Assembly: GCF_001909285.1 (NCBI RefSeq)
Contig: NZ_MRSV01000001.1
Span: forward strand, 1,537,680-1,601,679
Source of the DNA: Exiguobacterium profundum
GTDB lineage: Bacteria > Bacillota > Bacilli > Exiguobacteriales > Exiguobacteriaceae
DNA: 64,000 nt
Direction: 5' to 3'
The translations under genes were made by a program, and so were the position numbers. Position 1 is the stretch's first letter. Every line of letters begins with the position of its first letter. Shown piece by piece: positions 34,912 to 44,380 of the stretch. Below the pieces are notes generated by a model. The model was not told where the DNA came from and made no database searches. It saw only the letters and a list, made by a program, of their open reading frames with translations.

Positions 34912-35339
34912 AAGGCTACACCTTGGTCGAAATGACTTGGGTACTTGTCGTGCTGTCGTTCTTACTATTGATCAGTGCACCGAGTACGAGACCGTTCGAA
35001 CGAATGGAGCTCTACAATTTTACGGACTCATTGGTAGCAAATATTCAAGAAGCTGGGCAATTTCCCTATATTTCAGAAGAGGGAGATTGTGTACCACGAT
35101 TGATTTGGATTTCGAAACAACAAACTTATCTGATTGTGTGTGGGCGAGAGGTAGTCAGGGAGGTTGATGTTCCTGATAGTGTGGATGTATATCTTCCGAC
35201 GTACAACACTTTGACCTTTTCACAAGCGACAGCTTCTTATGCGGGACAGTGGAAATTCGTCAGTGGAAAGACATCGGTGACGCTCAAATTTCGAATCGGG
35301 ACTTATGAACCGGAGGTGATTATTCGTGAAAGTGGATGA
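34908..35339 (+). CDS. comGD: Minor pseudopilin ComGD
   Basis: This 143-residue protein has the prepilin start KG/YTLVEM and a hydrophobic helix at about 5-25. A variable beta-rich domain with two cysteines follows. Identity as ComGD comes from its place after comGC. It overlaps comGE by 14 bases. Confidence 0.82.
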   Translation: MKGYTLVEMTWVLVVLSFLLLISAPSTRPFERMELYNFTDSLVANIQEAGQFPYISEEGDCVPRLIWISKQQTYLIVCGREVVREVDVPDSVDVYLPTYNTLTFSQATASYAGQWKFVSGKTSVTLKFRIGTYEPEVIIRESG

Positions 35340-35562
35340 ATCGGGTTTCTCATTATGGGAGCTAAGTGTCAGTCTTGCGGTGGTCATGGGGTGGATTTTC
35401 ATTCTGACATCATTTGTCATGCAGGGGAACGAACGAATCCAACGGTTGAGTGATACGCTGTTCATCTATGAACGATTACAAGGGGAGGTTCTGCTTGAAG
35501 CCACTGAACCGACAGGGCGTGAGCAAGTGTGTGAGAAAGGATTTTGTCTGCCGACATTATGA
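35326..35562 (+). CDS. comGE: Minor pseudopilin ComGE
   Basis: This 78-residue protein has a prepilin-like SG/FSLWEL start and one hydrophobic helix. It is shorter than the B. subtilis protein (about 115 residues). The call rests mainly on operon position. Its end overlaps the start region of comGF. Confidence 0.7.
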   Translation: MKVDESGFSLWELSVSLAVVMGWIFILTSFVMQGNERIQRLSDTLFIYERLQGEVLLEATEPTGREQVCEKGFCLPTL

Positions 35563-35992
35563 AAAAGGCTTTACGATGATTGAAATGACGTTCGTTTTGC
35601 TGATCCTTCCCATGTTTCTTTTTCTTTTAGTGGAACTGCTCACGCTCGGTCAACATCTTTATGAACAGCCTAAATGGAATCATCATACGACACCTCAACT
35701 GATTGTGCGCCGTCTGATGGATAGCGAGAACTGTCGTGTTGACGAAGGGCGGTTACGGGGTGATTTCGTCAAATCGGATGAGGAGCGATGGTCATGGACG
35801 ATCAAACAAGTAAATGGCAATTTGGTTATGGTCGGAGATGGAGGAGGAAACTTACTCTTTTTAAGAGGAATCGACCAGTATCATGTCGAAACGGTCGGAA
35901 AGGGATTTCGAATCTCATGGAAAGATTCATCGTTCAGAAGAGAGCGGCATGTCATGTGCATGAAGCAGGCTTCTTTCTCGTCATCACCTTGA
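35519..35992 (+). CDS. comGF: Minor pseudopilin ComGF
   Basis: The frame encodes a prepilin-like EKG/FTMIEM segment with a hydrophobic helix, followed by a domain of about 120 residues containing GDGGGNLLFLRGIDQYHV, which resembles ComGF. No ATG with a good ribosome site is available; GTG 35519 or GTG 35531 are the plausible starts, probably coupled to comGE translation. The start is therefore uncertain. Confidence 0.7.
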   Translation: MSKCVRKDFVCRHYEKGFTMIEMTFVLLILPMFLFLLVELLTLGQHLYEQPKWNHHTTPQLIVRRLMDSENCRVDEGRLRGDFVKSDEERWSWTIKQVNGNLVMVGDGGGNLLFLRGIDQYHVETVGKGFRISWKDSSFRRERHVMCMKQASFSSSP

Positions 35993-36255
35993 CCATTGTT
36001 GTTTGGTTACTCGGCGCCGCGTTATTTTGGTATACTGATGTGGAACGAACGACGAGGCGACTGTCAGAGGAAATCTTAGCGATTCGTTTTGAATCGCATT
36101 TGTTACTGGCGAAGGAGCGTTGCGCTGAACGACCGTTAACGTTGCATAAACCGACGGGAACTCTGACGTGTCGTCCGATTGCACCTAATCGTACTGAAGT
36201 GGACATTGTGTTAACATCCGGCGAACGGCATAAAGAGGTGATGGTTTATGAATGA
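35917..36255 (+). CDS. comGG: Minor pseudopilin ComGG
   Basis: This protein of about 112 residues has a leader rich in basic residues ending HEAG, then a hydrophobic helix FFLVITLTIVVWLLGAALFW, and a charged C-terminus. It overlaps comGF and the following aroK. ATG 35917 is the likely start, with GGAAAGGGA about 12 bases upstream. The identity is based on order and topology. Confidence 0.7.
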   Translation: MERFIVQKRAACHVHEAGFFLVITLTIVVWLLGAALFWYTDVERTTRRLSEEILAIRFESHLLLAKERCAERPLTLHKPTGTLTCRPIAPNRTEVDIVLTSGERHKEVMVYE

Positions 36256-36736
36256 TAACCCGTTTTATATCGTGGGGTTTATGGGTACAGGTAAATCTAC
36301 CTTATTCTCGTTTCTAAAAGAATATGGGGAGGTCATCGATCTTGATTTAGTCATTGAGTCCATGACTGGAATGGATATCGCTACATATTTTGACCGTTTT
36401 GGTGAGTCTGCGTTTCGTGATGTTGAATCAACAGTACTGCAACAAGTCACTGCTGACTATATCCTGACAGGTGGCGGAGTGGTGGAGCGCTCTGAAAATA
36501 TACGTTGGATGCGAGAACGTGGTACGATGATCCATTTAAATCTTCCGTTCGACATGTGTTGGGAACGAATCAAAGATTCTGCACGACCACTTGTTAAAAA
36601 AGGACGGGAGGATGTTCAGACGTTGTTTCAACGACGCGATCGATTATATCGAACAGCGAGTGTATCCATCGATGCATCTCAACCGCCTGAAGACATCGCC
36701 AAGCAAATCATCCGTATAAAGGGGGAAAAAGTATGA
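36248..36736 (+). CDS. aroK: Shikimate kinase
   Basis: This 162-residue cytoplasmic kinase phosphorylates shikimate in the chorismate pathway. It has Walker A GFMGTGKST at 10-18, the substrate Asp in DLDLVIE near 32-38, FRDVE, GGGVV near 77, the RPL lid Arg near 116 and RDRLYR near 133. It overlaps comGG by 8 bases and the next gene by 4 bases, so a metabolic gene rides in the competence operon. Confidence 0.92.
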   Translation: MNDNPFYIVGFMGTGKSTLFSFLKEYGEVIDLDLVIESMTGMDIATYFDRFGESAFRDVESTVLQQVTADYILTGGGVVERSENIRWMRERGTMIHLNLPFDMCWERIKDSARPLVKKGREDVQTLFQRRDRLYRTASVSIDASQPPEDIAKQIIRIKGEKV

Positions 36737-37071
36737 TCTGGATTAATTTCGCCATCATCGTATTTTCATTAATCGGACTTGGGATATACGGTTATCTCTT
36801 GTTCAAAAACAAGATGAAACCAGAATTTGGTCGTTTGAATCGTCTGACGGAACGTTTTAAAATTCGGGCAGACGTGATTGGTCAACAGGTCAATGAAATC
36901 AAGGGACACGTAGATGCGGTCAATCGATCTGTTACTCAAATAAAAGAGTTTGGGATCAATGCGAAGAATGAATCGATTGAATTAAAGCAAGCTGCCGTTG
37001 AGCTAACCCATGAAATCAAACGGACAGCTGGAATTGAACGTTCTGACGTTTCCACCGAGTCGAAAATATGA
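36733..37071 (+). CDS. Hypothetical membrane-anchored coiled-coil protein (DUF948-like)
   Basis: This 112-residue protein has one N-terminal membrane helix (about 3-24) followed by a heptad-like helical region with VNEIKGHVDAVNRSVTQIK. This recalls DUF948 proteins, but the match is weak. It overlaps aroK by 4 bases and ends the comG transcription unit. The function is unknown. Confidence 0.6.
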   Translation: MIWINFAIIVFSLIGLGIYGYLLFKNKMKPEFGRLNRLTERFKIRADVIGQQVNEIKGHVDAVNRSVTQIKEFGINAKNESIELKQAAVELTHEIKRTAGIERSDVSTESKI

Positions 37072-37077
37072 AATAAT

Positions 37078-37112
37078 GAGGATGAAAACGTTTTCGTTTT
37101 TCATCCTTTTTC
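37078..37112 (+). terminator. Terminator of the comG-aroK operon
   Basis: AGGATGAAAACG pairs with CGTTTTTCATCCT around TTTT, followed by TTTTC. Confidence 0.82.
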
Positions 37113-37219
37113 TTTTTCGCCTTTTTACCTATGCAGAAGGAATAAAAATTGTTAAAGTGGAATGGAAAACGAAAGATTTCAAAAACAAAAGCATTTTATG
37201 TTCGGGATTGGGGGATATT

Positions 37220-38296
37220 ATGGAAAAGGTTACTTTGAAACGTACGCCTTTGTTCGAATTAATCGAACCGAAGGCGAAGATGGTTGATTTTGCGGGATTT
37301 GAAATGCCGATTATGTTCTCTTCGATTAAAGAAGAGCATTTGGCTGTACGTCAAAACGTGGGGATGTTTGATGTATCTCACATGGGAGAAATTCGAATCG
37401 AAGGGCCGGACGCGCTTGAGCAAGTTCAAAACTTGGTGACGAATGATATCTCGAAGATTAAAGTTGGTCAAGCCCAGTATAATCTTCTCTGTCTAAAAGA
37501 CGGCGGTGTGGTGGACGATTTGCTTGTCTATCGATTGGATGAGGACGCTTATTGGCTCGTCGTCAATGCTTCAAATATTGAAAAGGATGAAGCGCACATT
37601 CGTCGACACGTTAAGGGAGACGTGGTTGTGACAAATGAATCTGATGAGTATGGTCAGATTGCGATTCAAGGACCGAATGCACAATCTGTTCTTCAAAGCA
37701 TCACAAATGTTGCACTCGACGAAATCGGGTTCTTCAAATTCATGAACGGTGACGTGGCGGGTGTGCCATCGATCATCTCTAGAAGTGGGTATACTGGGGA
37801 AGATGGCTTCGAGATTTATGCTCGAGCAGAAGCAATTTCTGCCATCTGGGAAGCGCTTGAAGCCGAGGGTGTTACCCCATGTGGGCTGGGCGCACGCGAT
37901 ACATTACGTTTCGAAGCGTGCTTGCCGCTTTACGGTCATGAGTTGGATGAGTCAATCACACCATTCGAAGCGAATCTCAACTTTGCCGTCAAGCTAGATA
38001 CTGACTTTGTTGGTAAGGAAGCACTCGTCACTCAAAAAGAGAACATTCCGAATCGATTGATTGGATTGAGATTGTTAGGTCGTGGGATTGCCCGTCAAGG
38101 GGCGCAAGTCGAATTGGATGGGAATGTAATCGGCGTTGTCACGACCGGTACGATGCCTCCGACTGTAAATGAATCAATCGCATGGGCACGAGTCGATGCA
38201 CGTTACAAAGATGAAGAGCGTTTTGTCATCGACATCCGTGGCAAAAAGATTGAAGCCGAACGCGTACCGACACCTTTCTATAAACGAACGAAATGA
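37220..38296 (+). CDS. gcvT: Glycine cleavage T protein (aminomethyltransferase)
   Basis: This enzyme of 358 residues moves the aminomethyl carbon from the H protein to tetrahydrofolate. Visible elements are FAGFEMPIMF near the start, DVSHMGEI near 53, the catalytic Asp near residue 97 in LVTNDISK, GYTGEDGFEI and the C-terminal PPTVNESIAWARVD. ATG 37220 follows TTGGGGGAT. It heads the gcvT-gcvPA-gcvPB operon. The 105-base leader shows no glycine riboswitch. Confidence 0.95.
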   Translation: MEKVTLKRTPLFELIEPKAKMVDFAGFEMPIMFSSIKEEHLAVRQNVGMFDVSHMGEIRIEGPDALEQVQNLVTNDISKIKVGQAQYNLLCLKDGGVVDDLLVYRLDEDAYWLVVNASNIEKDEAHIRRHVKGDVVVTNESDEYGQIAIQGPNAQSVLQSITNVALDEIGFFKFMNGDVAGVPSIISRSGYTGEDGFEIYARAEAISAIWEALEAEGVTPCGLGARDTLRFEACLPLYGHELDESITPFEANLNFAVKLDTDFVGKEALVTQKENIPNRLIGLRLLGRGIARQGAQVELDGNVIGVVTTGTMPPTVNESIAWARVDARYKDEERFVIDIRGKKIEAERVPTPFYKRTK

Positions 38297-38312
38297 TACA
38301 GGGGGATTCAGA

Positions 38313-39659
38313 ATGAACAGAATGGAATTTCGTTATTTACCGATGACCGAACAAGATGAACGAGACATGTTAGAGACAATCGGCGTCGATTCAATCGAAG
38401 CGCTTCTTTCAGATATTCCAGAAACACTTCGCGAACAAGCATCATTAGCGGCAATCGGGGCTCCGCTTCCGGAAGTCGATCTCGTTCGTCATATGACGAA
38501 GCTAGCTGATAAAAACAAACATACGAAATCATACCCGAGCTTCCTTGGAGCAGGGATGTATGACCATCTTTCGCCGAGTGTGATGAACCACATGCTTTTG
38601 CGTTCTGAATTCTATACGGCGTATACGCCATATCAACCTGAGATTTCACAAGGTGAACTTCAGGCGATGTTCGAATTCCAAACAATGATTTGTGAATTGA
38701 CAGGGATGGACGTCGCGAACTCTTCGATGTACGACGGGATCACGGCTCTCGCTGAGGCGACTTACCTAGCGAGCGCGCAGACGAAGAAAAAACGTGTCGT
38801 CGTCTCTGGTGCAGTGCATCCTGAAGCAAAGGATGTAATCCGTACGTATGCTGACGGACCAGGTCTATCCGTTGATTACACAGATGTGGAGAACGGGGTG
38901 ACGGATGTATCTGACCTCGATTTGACGGATGCATCGTGTCTTGTCGTACAATATCCAAACTTCTACGGTCGTATTGAAGACTTAGAAAAATTAGCAGAAT
39001 TGGCTCATGAAGCCGGCGCGCTATTCGTCGTTTCGAGCAACCCGCTCGCCCTCGGGATTCTTGAGTCACCAGGAGCACTCGGTGCGGACATCACGGTCGG
39101 AGATGCACAGCCATTCGGTATTCCGCAAAGTTTTGGTGGACCGTCATGTGGATACTTCGAGGTAAAAAAATCTTTGATGCGTAAACTACCGGGCCGACTA
39201 GTCGGTCAAACGGTCGATGAGGACGGCAAACGCGGATTCGTGTTGACGCTTCAGGCGCGGGAACAGCACATTCGCCGTGATAAAGCGACATCCAATATCT
39301 GTTCAAACCAAGCACTTAATGCATTGGCTGCTTCAATCACGATGTCCGCTCTAGGGAAATACGGAATTCGTGATATGGCTGTTCGGAATATTCAAACCGC
39401 TCATTATATGAAAGAAGCGTTAAAAGCTGCAGGATTCAACATCGTGGACGAAGGACCAATGTTCAATGAGTTCGTCGTGGATTTTGGACGTGATGCAGAA
39501 GAAGTATCGCGCCATCTACTCGAGCGCGGCATGATCGGTGGTCTACCGCTTGGTACGTATGAAGGGGAGCGTCAGACACAAATGTTGGTTTGCGCGACGG
39601 AATTGCGCACGAAAGAAGAGATTGATCAGTTTGTCGAAGTGGTTGGGGGGATGAAATAA
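38313..39659 (+). CDS. gcvPA: Glycine dehydrogenase (decarboxylating) subunit 1
   Basis: This 448-residue subunit is the N-terminal half of P protein, which decarboxylates glycine with PLP. Segments typical of the family are [30 protein letters not shown] and [18 protein letters not shown] lies 6 bases before ATG 38313. Its stop overlaps the gcvPB start (TAATG), ensuring equal synthesis. Confidence 0.95.
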   Translation: MNRMEFRYLPMTEQDERDMLETIGVDSIEALLSDIPETLREQASLAAIGAPLPEVDLVRHMTKLADKNKHTKSYPSFLGAGMYDHLSPSVMNHMLLRSEFYTAYTPYQPEISQGELQAMFEFQTMICELTGMDVANSSMYDGITALAEATYLASAQTKKKRVVVSGAVHPEAKDVIRTYADGPGLSVDYTDVENGVTDVSDLDLTDASCLVVQYPNFYGRIEDLEKLAELAHEAGALFVVSSNPLALGILESPGALGADITVGDAQPFGIPQSFGGPSCGYFEVKKSLMRKLPGRLVGQTVDEDGKRGFVLTLQAREQHIRRDKATSNICSNQALNALAASITMSALGKYGIRDMAVRNIQTAHYMKEALKAAGFNIVDEGPMFNEFVVDFGRDAEEVSRHLLERGMIGGLPLGTYEGERQTQMLVCATELRTKEEIDQFVEVVGGMK

Positions 39660-41134
39660 TGCAACACGAGCAAACGCTAATTTTTGAAGTATCACGTGAA
39701 GGACGAACTGGATATAATTTGCCGACACCGACTGTCCCGGAGGTTGACCTTGAGACGTTGTTACCGGCTACGATGATTCGGAAAGAGGCGGCGGAACTTC
39801 CAGAAGTGTCTGAACTTGATGTCGTTCGCCATTACACGTCTCTGTCTACTCGAAACCATGGGGTCGATTCAGGCTTCTATCCGCTCGGTTCGTGTACGAT
39901 GAAATATAATCCGAAAGTGAACGAAGATATGGCTCGTCTTCCTGGATTTGCACATATTCACCCATTGCAACCGGTTAAGACGATTCAAGGTGCGCTCGAA
40001 CTCATGGTGGACTTACAGGAGCAACTCGCTGAAATCACGGGGATGGACGAAGTCACACTCCAACCAGCGGCAGGTGCCCATGGGGAATGGACGGGGCTTA
40101 TGTTGATTAAAGCGTTCCATGAGCGTAATGGGGATACGGCTCGTACGAAAGTACTCGTCCCAGATTCGGCGCACGGGACAAACCCGGCGTCCGCAGTCGT
40201 TGCTGGATTCGAGACGGTGACCGTCAAGTCGGATGAGCGCGGTCTCGTCGATTTGGATGATTTGAAGTCAAAAGTTGGAGCGGATACGGCTGCTCTCATG
40301 CTGACAAACCCGAATACGCTTGGACTATTTGAAGCGGATATCCTTGAAATCTCAAAAGTCGTTCATGAAGCTGGCGGGAAGCTGTATTATGATGGCGCGA
40401 ACTCAAACGCGATTCTTGGAATCGCACGTCCTGGGGACATGGGCTTTGACGTCGTCCACTTGAACTTGCATAAGACGTTCACGGGGCCTCACGGCGGTGG
40501 AGGTCCAGGCTCAGGTCCAGTCGGGGTGAAGCGTGACTTGATTCCATTCTTACCGACTCCAATCGTGACGAAAACAGATGATGGATATGGTCTCGATTAC
40601 GACCGACCACATTCAATCGGGCGAATCAAACCATTCTATGGAAATTTCGGGATCAATGTTCGAGCGTACAGCTATATCAAGACAATGGGCGCAGAAGGAT
40701 TGACGCGGGTATCCCGTGAAGCGGTCTTAAACGCCAACTATATGTTTGCGCGACTAAAAGATGCGTTCGACGTGCCATATGATACGTATTGCAAACACGA
40801 ATTTGTCTTGTCAGGGAAGCGTCAAAAAGCCCTTGGTGTTCGTACACTCGATATCGCTAAACGCCTTCTTGACTTCGGTTACCACCCACCGACAATCTAT
40901 TTCCCATTAAATGTCGAGGAATGTATCATGGTGGAACCGACAGAGACAGAATCAAAAGAAACACTCGATGCGTTCTGTGATGCGATGCTCCAAATTGCCA
41001 GAGAGGCGGAAGAAAATCCGGAAATCGTTCAGACTGCTCCTCATACGACGGTCGTTAAACGGATGGACGAGACACTCGCTGCCCGTAAACCGGTCTTGAA
41101 ATATGAACGTCGTGAGGCGTCATCTGTAAAATAA
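39659..41134 (+). CDS. gcvPB: Glycine dehydrogenase (decarboxylating) subunit 2
   Basis: This 491-residue C-terminal P protein half holds the PLP lysine in [19 protein letters not shown] near residue 275. [10 protein letters not shown] is near 78 and HGTNPASA near 172. It forms the P protein with GcvPA. The H protein gene is not in the window. It is the last gene of the operon, followed by a terminator. Confidence 0.95.
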   Translation: MQHEQTLIFEVSREGRTGYNLPTPTVPEVDLETLLPATMIRKEAAELPEVSELDVVRHYTSLSTRNHGVDSGFYPLGSCTMKYNPKVNEDMARLPGFAHIHPLQPVKTIQGALELMVDLQEQLAEITGMDEVTLQPAAGAHGEWTGLMLIKAFHERNGDTARTKVLVPDSAHGTNPASAVVAGFETVTVKSDERGLVDLDDLKSKVGADTAALMLTNPNTLGLFEADILEISKVVHEAGGKLYYDGANSNAILGIARPGDMGFDVVHLNLHKTFTGPHGGGGPGSGPVGVKRDLIPFLPTPIVTKTDDGYGLDYDRPHSIGRIKPFYGNFGINVRAYSYIKTMGAEGLTRVSREAVLNANYMFARLKDAFDVPYDTYCKHEFVLSGKRQKALGVRTLDIAKRLLDFGYHPPTIYFPLNVEECIMVEPTETESKETLDAFCDAMLQIAREAEENPEIVQTAPHTTVVKRMDETLAARKPVLKYERREASSVK

Positions 41135-41139
41135 AGAAA

Positions 41140-41177
41140 GGGCGAGTCGATGATTGTATCGACCCGCCCGTTTTTTT
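41140..41177. terminator. Terminator of the gcv operon
   Basis: GGGCGAGTCGAT pairs with ATCGACCCGCCC, followed by seven T. It also lies at the end of the convergent rhodanese gene. Confidence 0.85.
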
Positions 41178-41556
41178 ATGTTTTTTTAATCTTGCCCTTC
41201 CAGTTCTTGAAGCCGCCTTCGAGCATGTAGATATTGTTGTATCCGTTCTTCATCAGGAGTTTAGCCGCCTGGTTTGAACGTGAACTACCTTGACAGTAAA
41301 TTAAAATCGGTTGATCTTTACGCAGTTCTTTCATGCGTAGTTTCATTTGGCCGACCGGGATATTCCGGGCACCAACGATATGTCCACCTTTGTATTCGTT
41401 CGGTTCACGCACGTCAATTAACTGACCTTTACGGAGTGAGGCACGGAATTCTTCTTGTTTCATTTTTTTCAACCCGCTTGCTGGCATGAAACGCCATACG
41501 ATGTAGGCGATCAAGGCAACCCATAGGAGGATGACGAGGATTGTTTCGAGTCCCAT
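41176..41556 (-). CDS. Membrane-anchored rhodanese-like protein (YqhL type)
   Basis: This protein of 126 residues has one N-terminal membrane helix (about 5-23) and a rhodanese domain with LIDVREPNEYKGGHI and the active-site loop YCQGSSRS (Cys near 88). It may transfer sulfane sulfur; the acceptor is unknown. ATG 41556 is chosen since AGAAGGGAAG precedes it. It matches B. subtilis yqhL, which lies beside gcvPB and mntR. Confidence 0.87.
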   Translation of the reverse strand: MGLETILVILLWVALIAYIVWRFMPASGLKKMKQEEFRASLRKGQLIDVREPNEYKGGHIVGARNIPVGQMKLRMKELRKDQPILIYCQGSSRSNQAAKLLMKNGYNNIYMLEGGFKNWKGKIKKT

Positions 41557-41719
41557 AGATGTTCTTCCCTTCTCTTTCAAAGTTACCATATCTCATTATA
41601 ATGAAATTAAGGTCATGAGACAATGATTGACTCAATCAATCGGGGCTTTCCCTTTCGATTTCATTCTAATTAGGATAAAATAAGGAATGGAAACCGGAAC
41701 ATTAGGGGAGGTCGTGCCC

Positions 41720-42147
41720 ATGCCGACGCCGAGTATGGAAGATTATTTAGAACGTATTTATTTATTGATGTCAGAGAAAGGCTATGCGCGTGTATCTGAT
41801 ATTGCGGAACATTTAGGGGTCCATCCCTCCTCTGTCACCAAAATGGTTCAAAAGTTGGACCGTGAAGAATATCTTGTGTATGAAAAGTATCGTGGTCTCA
41901 TGCTACAAAAAAGGGTCAAAAAGTAGGGAAGCGATTGGTCGAGCGTCATGCGATGCTCGAGTCTTTTTTACGTCTAATCGGAGTAGATGAAGCAGATGTG
42001 TACGAGGATGTCGAGGGTATCGAACACCATCTCAGTTCGAACACGCTCGACTGCATGACACAGTTTGTGGAATTTTTTGAAGATAAGCCTGAACTCATGA
42101 ATCAATTTAGAGAATTTCGGGAACAAGAACGAGCTTCAGAAGAATAA
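41720..42147 (+). pseudogene. mntR: Manganese transport regulator MntR, frameshifted
   Basis: The first frame encodes 69 residues matching the MntR winged helix ([31 protein letters not shown]) and then runs into TAG at 41923. The rest continues in the -1 frame with [27 protein letters not shown] and GIEHHLSSNTLD, the metal-binding/dimerisation domain. Changing the A6 run at 41907-41912 to A7 restores one frame of 142 residues, the exact size of B. subtilis MntR. The gene as given would make only a DNA-binding stub. A natural mutation, slippage rescue and sequencing error are all possible. GGGGAGG precedes ATG 41720. Confidence 0.88.
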
Positions 42148-42151
42148 TATG

Positions 42152-42187
42152 TGAAAAGCATCAATCTAACTCGATTGATGCTTTTTA
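42152..42187 (+). terminator. Terminator of mntR
   Basis: AAAAGCATCAATC pairs with GATTGATGCTTTT, followed by T residues. Confidence 0.87.
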
Positions 42188-42292
42188 TTTTGCTCAATAT
42201 CGCTAAAATACGAACAAAACATTCATATTTATCGTAGAATGTATATTTTTTAGTCGTCTTTATGTTAAGATGAATCGTGGATTGAATAGATT

Positions 42293-42321
42293 GGGGGTGA
42301 CGGCGAACATTCGCCGGATAA
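42293..42321 (+). promoter_or_regulatory. Ribosome site of the hpt-like gene with a hairpin in the spacer
   Basis: GGGGGTGA (42293-42300) lies 21 bases before the ATG, too far for normal initiation. The perfect hairpin CGGCGAA-CA-TTCGCCG (42301-42316) sits between. If it folds, the effective distance becomes 5 bases (GATAA). Confidence 0.55.
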
Positions 42322-42849
42322 ATGGAGATTCAAATTAAAGGAAAACTGTTTGATGAACAGCAGATTCAAACACGTGTGAAAGAGTTGGCTGAAGAAATTG
42401 AGAACGATGCAGAGGGAACACCGATCGTGATCGTCGCCGTGTTAAAAGGCTCGATGGTCTTTGCGGCAGACTTGATGCGATATATGAAAGGCAGCGTTCA
42501 GCTCGATACGGTCGCGACGTCTTCTTACGGGAAAAAGACGGTCTCGAGTGGGAGTGTACAGCTTCGAAAGGACTTGGATTTAGATGTGGAAGGGAAGTAT
42601 GTCGTCATTATCGAGGACATCATCGACACGGGACAGACGTTGAAATTCTTATGTAAACATATGGAGCTCCATCAACCGAAACAGTTGAAAATTTGTACGC
42701 TTCTCGACAAGCCGGCGCGTCGACTCGTTCAGTTGGACGCAGACTATGTCGGATTCGAGATTCCTGATGAGTTCGTCATCGGGTATGGGATCGATTACGC
42801 GGAACAATATCGGAATCTGCCATATATCGGATATGTAGAAACAACATAA
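42322..42849 (+). CDS. hpt: Hypoxanthine phosphoribosyltransferase-like protein
   Basis: This 175-residue purine salvage enzyme has the PRPP-binding motif VVIIEDIIDTGQTL near residue 95 and VLKGSMVFAADL near 41. Also present are SSYGKKTVSSG (flexible loop) and YVGFEIPDEFVIGYG near 140. It would convert hypoxanthine or guanine to IMP or GMP. In Bacillus the main hpt sits between tilS and ftsH, so this location suggests a second copy. The ribosome site is separated from the ATG by a hairpin. Confidence 0.88.
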   Translation: MEIQIKGKLFDEQQIQTRVKELAEEIENDAEGTPIVIVAVLKGSMVFAADLMRYMKGSVQLDTVATSSYGKKTVSSGSVQLRKDLDLDVEGKYVVIIEDIIDTGQTLKFLCKHMELHQPKQLKICTLLDKPARRLVQLDADYVGFEIPDEFVIGYGIDYAEQYRNLPYIGYVETT

Positions 42850-42874
42850 AAAGGAGCGCCGTGGCGCTCCTTTT
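42847..42874. terminator. Bidirectional terminator after the hpt-like gene
   Basis: AAAAGGAGCGCC pairs with GGCGCTCCTTTT around GT. Confidence 0.87.
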
Positions 42875-43283
42875 ACATGTTTGCTTTCTTTTTCTTCTTC
42901 CCTTTTTTTCTTTTATTCACTGTTAGGTGTGGAGGATTGCTACGATGTACGGTTGAACGTTTAGATAACTTGGTGACGTTCAAACCAGGTTTCTTCCCTT
43001 TCCGGTTTTTAGCGGAAGCGGAAGGTTTGACTTGAGGACCACGACTTCCCTGCATTCGTTTTTTTGAGGCTTTTTCGGTTTTACGATAGCGTGCATCTTC
43101 TGCAGACATACGTGGTGCCATGAAGACGCGATAGATCACATAAAAGACTAACCCGAATATCCCGATGAACAACAATTGTCTAAACAGGTGACCTGGATCG
43201 GTGGCAAGCATATGCCCGACCCCGATGAAGCCAAGGATAAACACGATTGTTGCAGCGATCGAACCGACTCTTTGTCTGATCAT
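42873..43283 (-). CDS. YqhP/SA1362-like small membrane protein
   Basis: This 136-residue protein has two N-terminal membrane helices (about 9-28 and 34-53) and a very basic C-terminal tail ending in KRKKGKKKKKANM. The tail suggests contact with nucleic acid or anionic lipid. Size and position before the DUF1385 gene fit the YqhP family. The function is unknown. It is probably co-transcribed with the DUF1385 gene upstream (14-base gap). Confidence 0.75.
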   Translation of the reverse strand: MIRQRVGSIAATIVFILGFIGVGHMLATDPGHLFRQLLFIGIFGLVFYVIYRVFMAPRMSAEDARYRKTEKASKKRMQGSRGPQVKPSASAKNRKGKKPGLNVTKLSKRSTVHRSNPPHLTVNKRKKGKKKKKANM

Positions 43284-43297
43284 GGTGCTTCCTCCTC

Positions 43298-44239
43298 TTA
43301 TCCCTCTCTATGAATGACCGATTCTCCTAACTCTTTTCGTTCCCATGTCTCAAATGCTTCAATCGCGACTTGAATCTGCTCATCATTTGGCTCTCGTGTC
43401 GTCAATAATTGGAGCGACAGGCCCGGTTTGCCAAGGAATGACAGAAAGCGATGGTCGCGGAAACGATTGGTAAACTGCAGGACTTCAAATGAGATTCCGA
43501 TGACGACCGGCAATAGCGCGATTCGGCTGATGAGTCGCAACCAGAGCGGATCGATTGGCACAATCATGTAAACGCCAATCCCGACGAAGACGGTGAATAA
43601 AATGAAGCTTGAGCCACAGCGATAATGCAATCGCGAGCTTTGGCGTACTTGTTCAACCGTGACCGGACGCCCGGACTCATAGCAATTGATGACTTTATGC
43701 TCAGCGCCGTGATATTGGAAGACACGCTTAATGAGTGGCGTCAATGATATCAAGTAAAGGTAGCTGAGTAACAATACTAATTTTATTCCCCCTTCAAGGA
43801 GGTTTTGAATCACATGTCCGGAAAATAAAGGTACGTCTTGAAACATGGCCGCGAGAAGTGCTGGCGTCACATTGAAAATCAATTTACCAAAAACGTACGA
43901 GATGACACCGACGATTGCGATGAAGGCAATCATCCATATGCTCTGTTTTTGGTTTTTTTTCGTGTTCGTATCTTCACTTGGATCGACATCATATCGATCG
44001 CTCGCAAAGTTCATATGTGCAGAACCGTTCTTTAACGATTCATACAGCGCGACAATCCCTCTCAAGAAAGGTACTTTTTTTAAAGATTTTACCCAAGGGA
44101 CAAGAATACGTGCTTGCTCGAATGTTTCAATCGAGCCATCTTTTCGCCGGATGGCAGATGCGCTTTCAGAGCGGCCTTGAAACATGACGCCTTCCACGAG
44201 CGCCTGTCCCCCGACTGGGATGGTTGGTTTGGAATTCAT
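43298..44239 (-). CDS. DUF1385 family membrane protein (YqhQ type)
   Basis: This 313-residue protein starts with the family signature GGQALVEGVMFQGRS. It has about four membrane segments between residues 100 and 260, and the conserved FQYHGAEHKVINCYE region near 178. DUF1385 proteins are of unknown function. It is divergent from aroQ and probably heads a two-gene operon with the YqhP-like gene. Confidence 0.88.
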   Translation of the reverse strand: MNSKPTIPVGGQALVEGVMFQGRSESASAIRRKDGSIETFEQARILVPWVKSLKKVPFLRGIVALYESLKNGSAHMNFASDRYDVDPSEDTNTKKNQKQSIWMIAFIAIVGVISYVFGKLIFNVTPALLAAMFQDVPLFSGHVIQNLLEGGIKLVLLLSYLYLISLTPLIKRVFQYHGAEHKVINCYESGRPVTVEQVRQSSRLHYRCGSSFILFTVFVGIGVYMIVPIDPLWLRLISRIALLPVVIGISFEVLQFTNRFRDHRFLSFLGKPGLSLQLLTTREPNDEQIQVAIEAFETWERKELGESVIHREG

Positions 44240-44318
44240 TCACTTTCCTCGATTCTTCAAATGTTGTACTTGAATTATACCGTGATTTGTAAAAAAAACG
44301 AAAGGGCAGAAGGCTCGA

Positions 44319-44348
44319 TTCACGTTCTTTCGATAAATTTGTTACAAT
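44319..44348 (+). promoter_or_regulatory. Promoter of aroQ
   Basis: TTCACG (44319-44324) and TACAAT (44343-44348) are separated by 18 bases, just upstream of the aroQ ribosome site. Confidence 0.45.
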
Positions 44349-44380
44349 AGATGAGACTTGACGAACGAGGGGGAAGAAGG

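Noticed and set aside
37110-37219. Glycine riboswitch or other leader RNA before gcvT
   Set aside because: No aptamer core or terminator/anti-terminator pair is visible in this A-rich gap.
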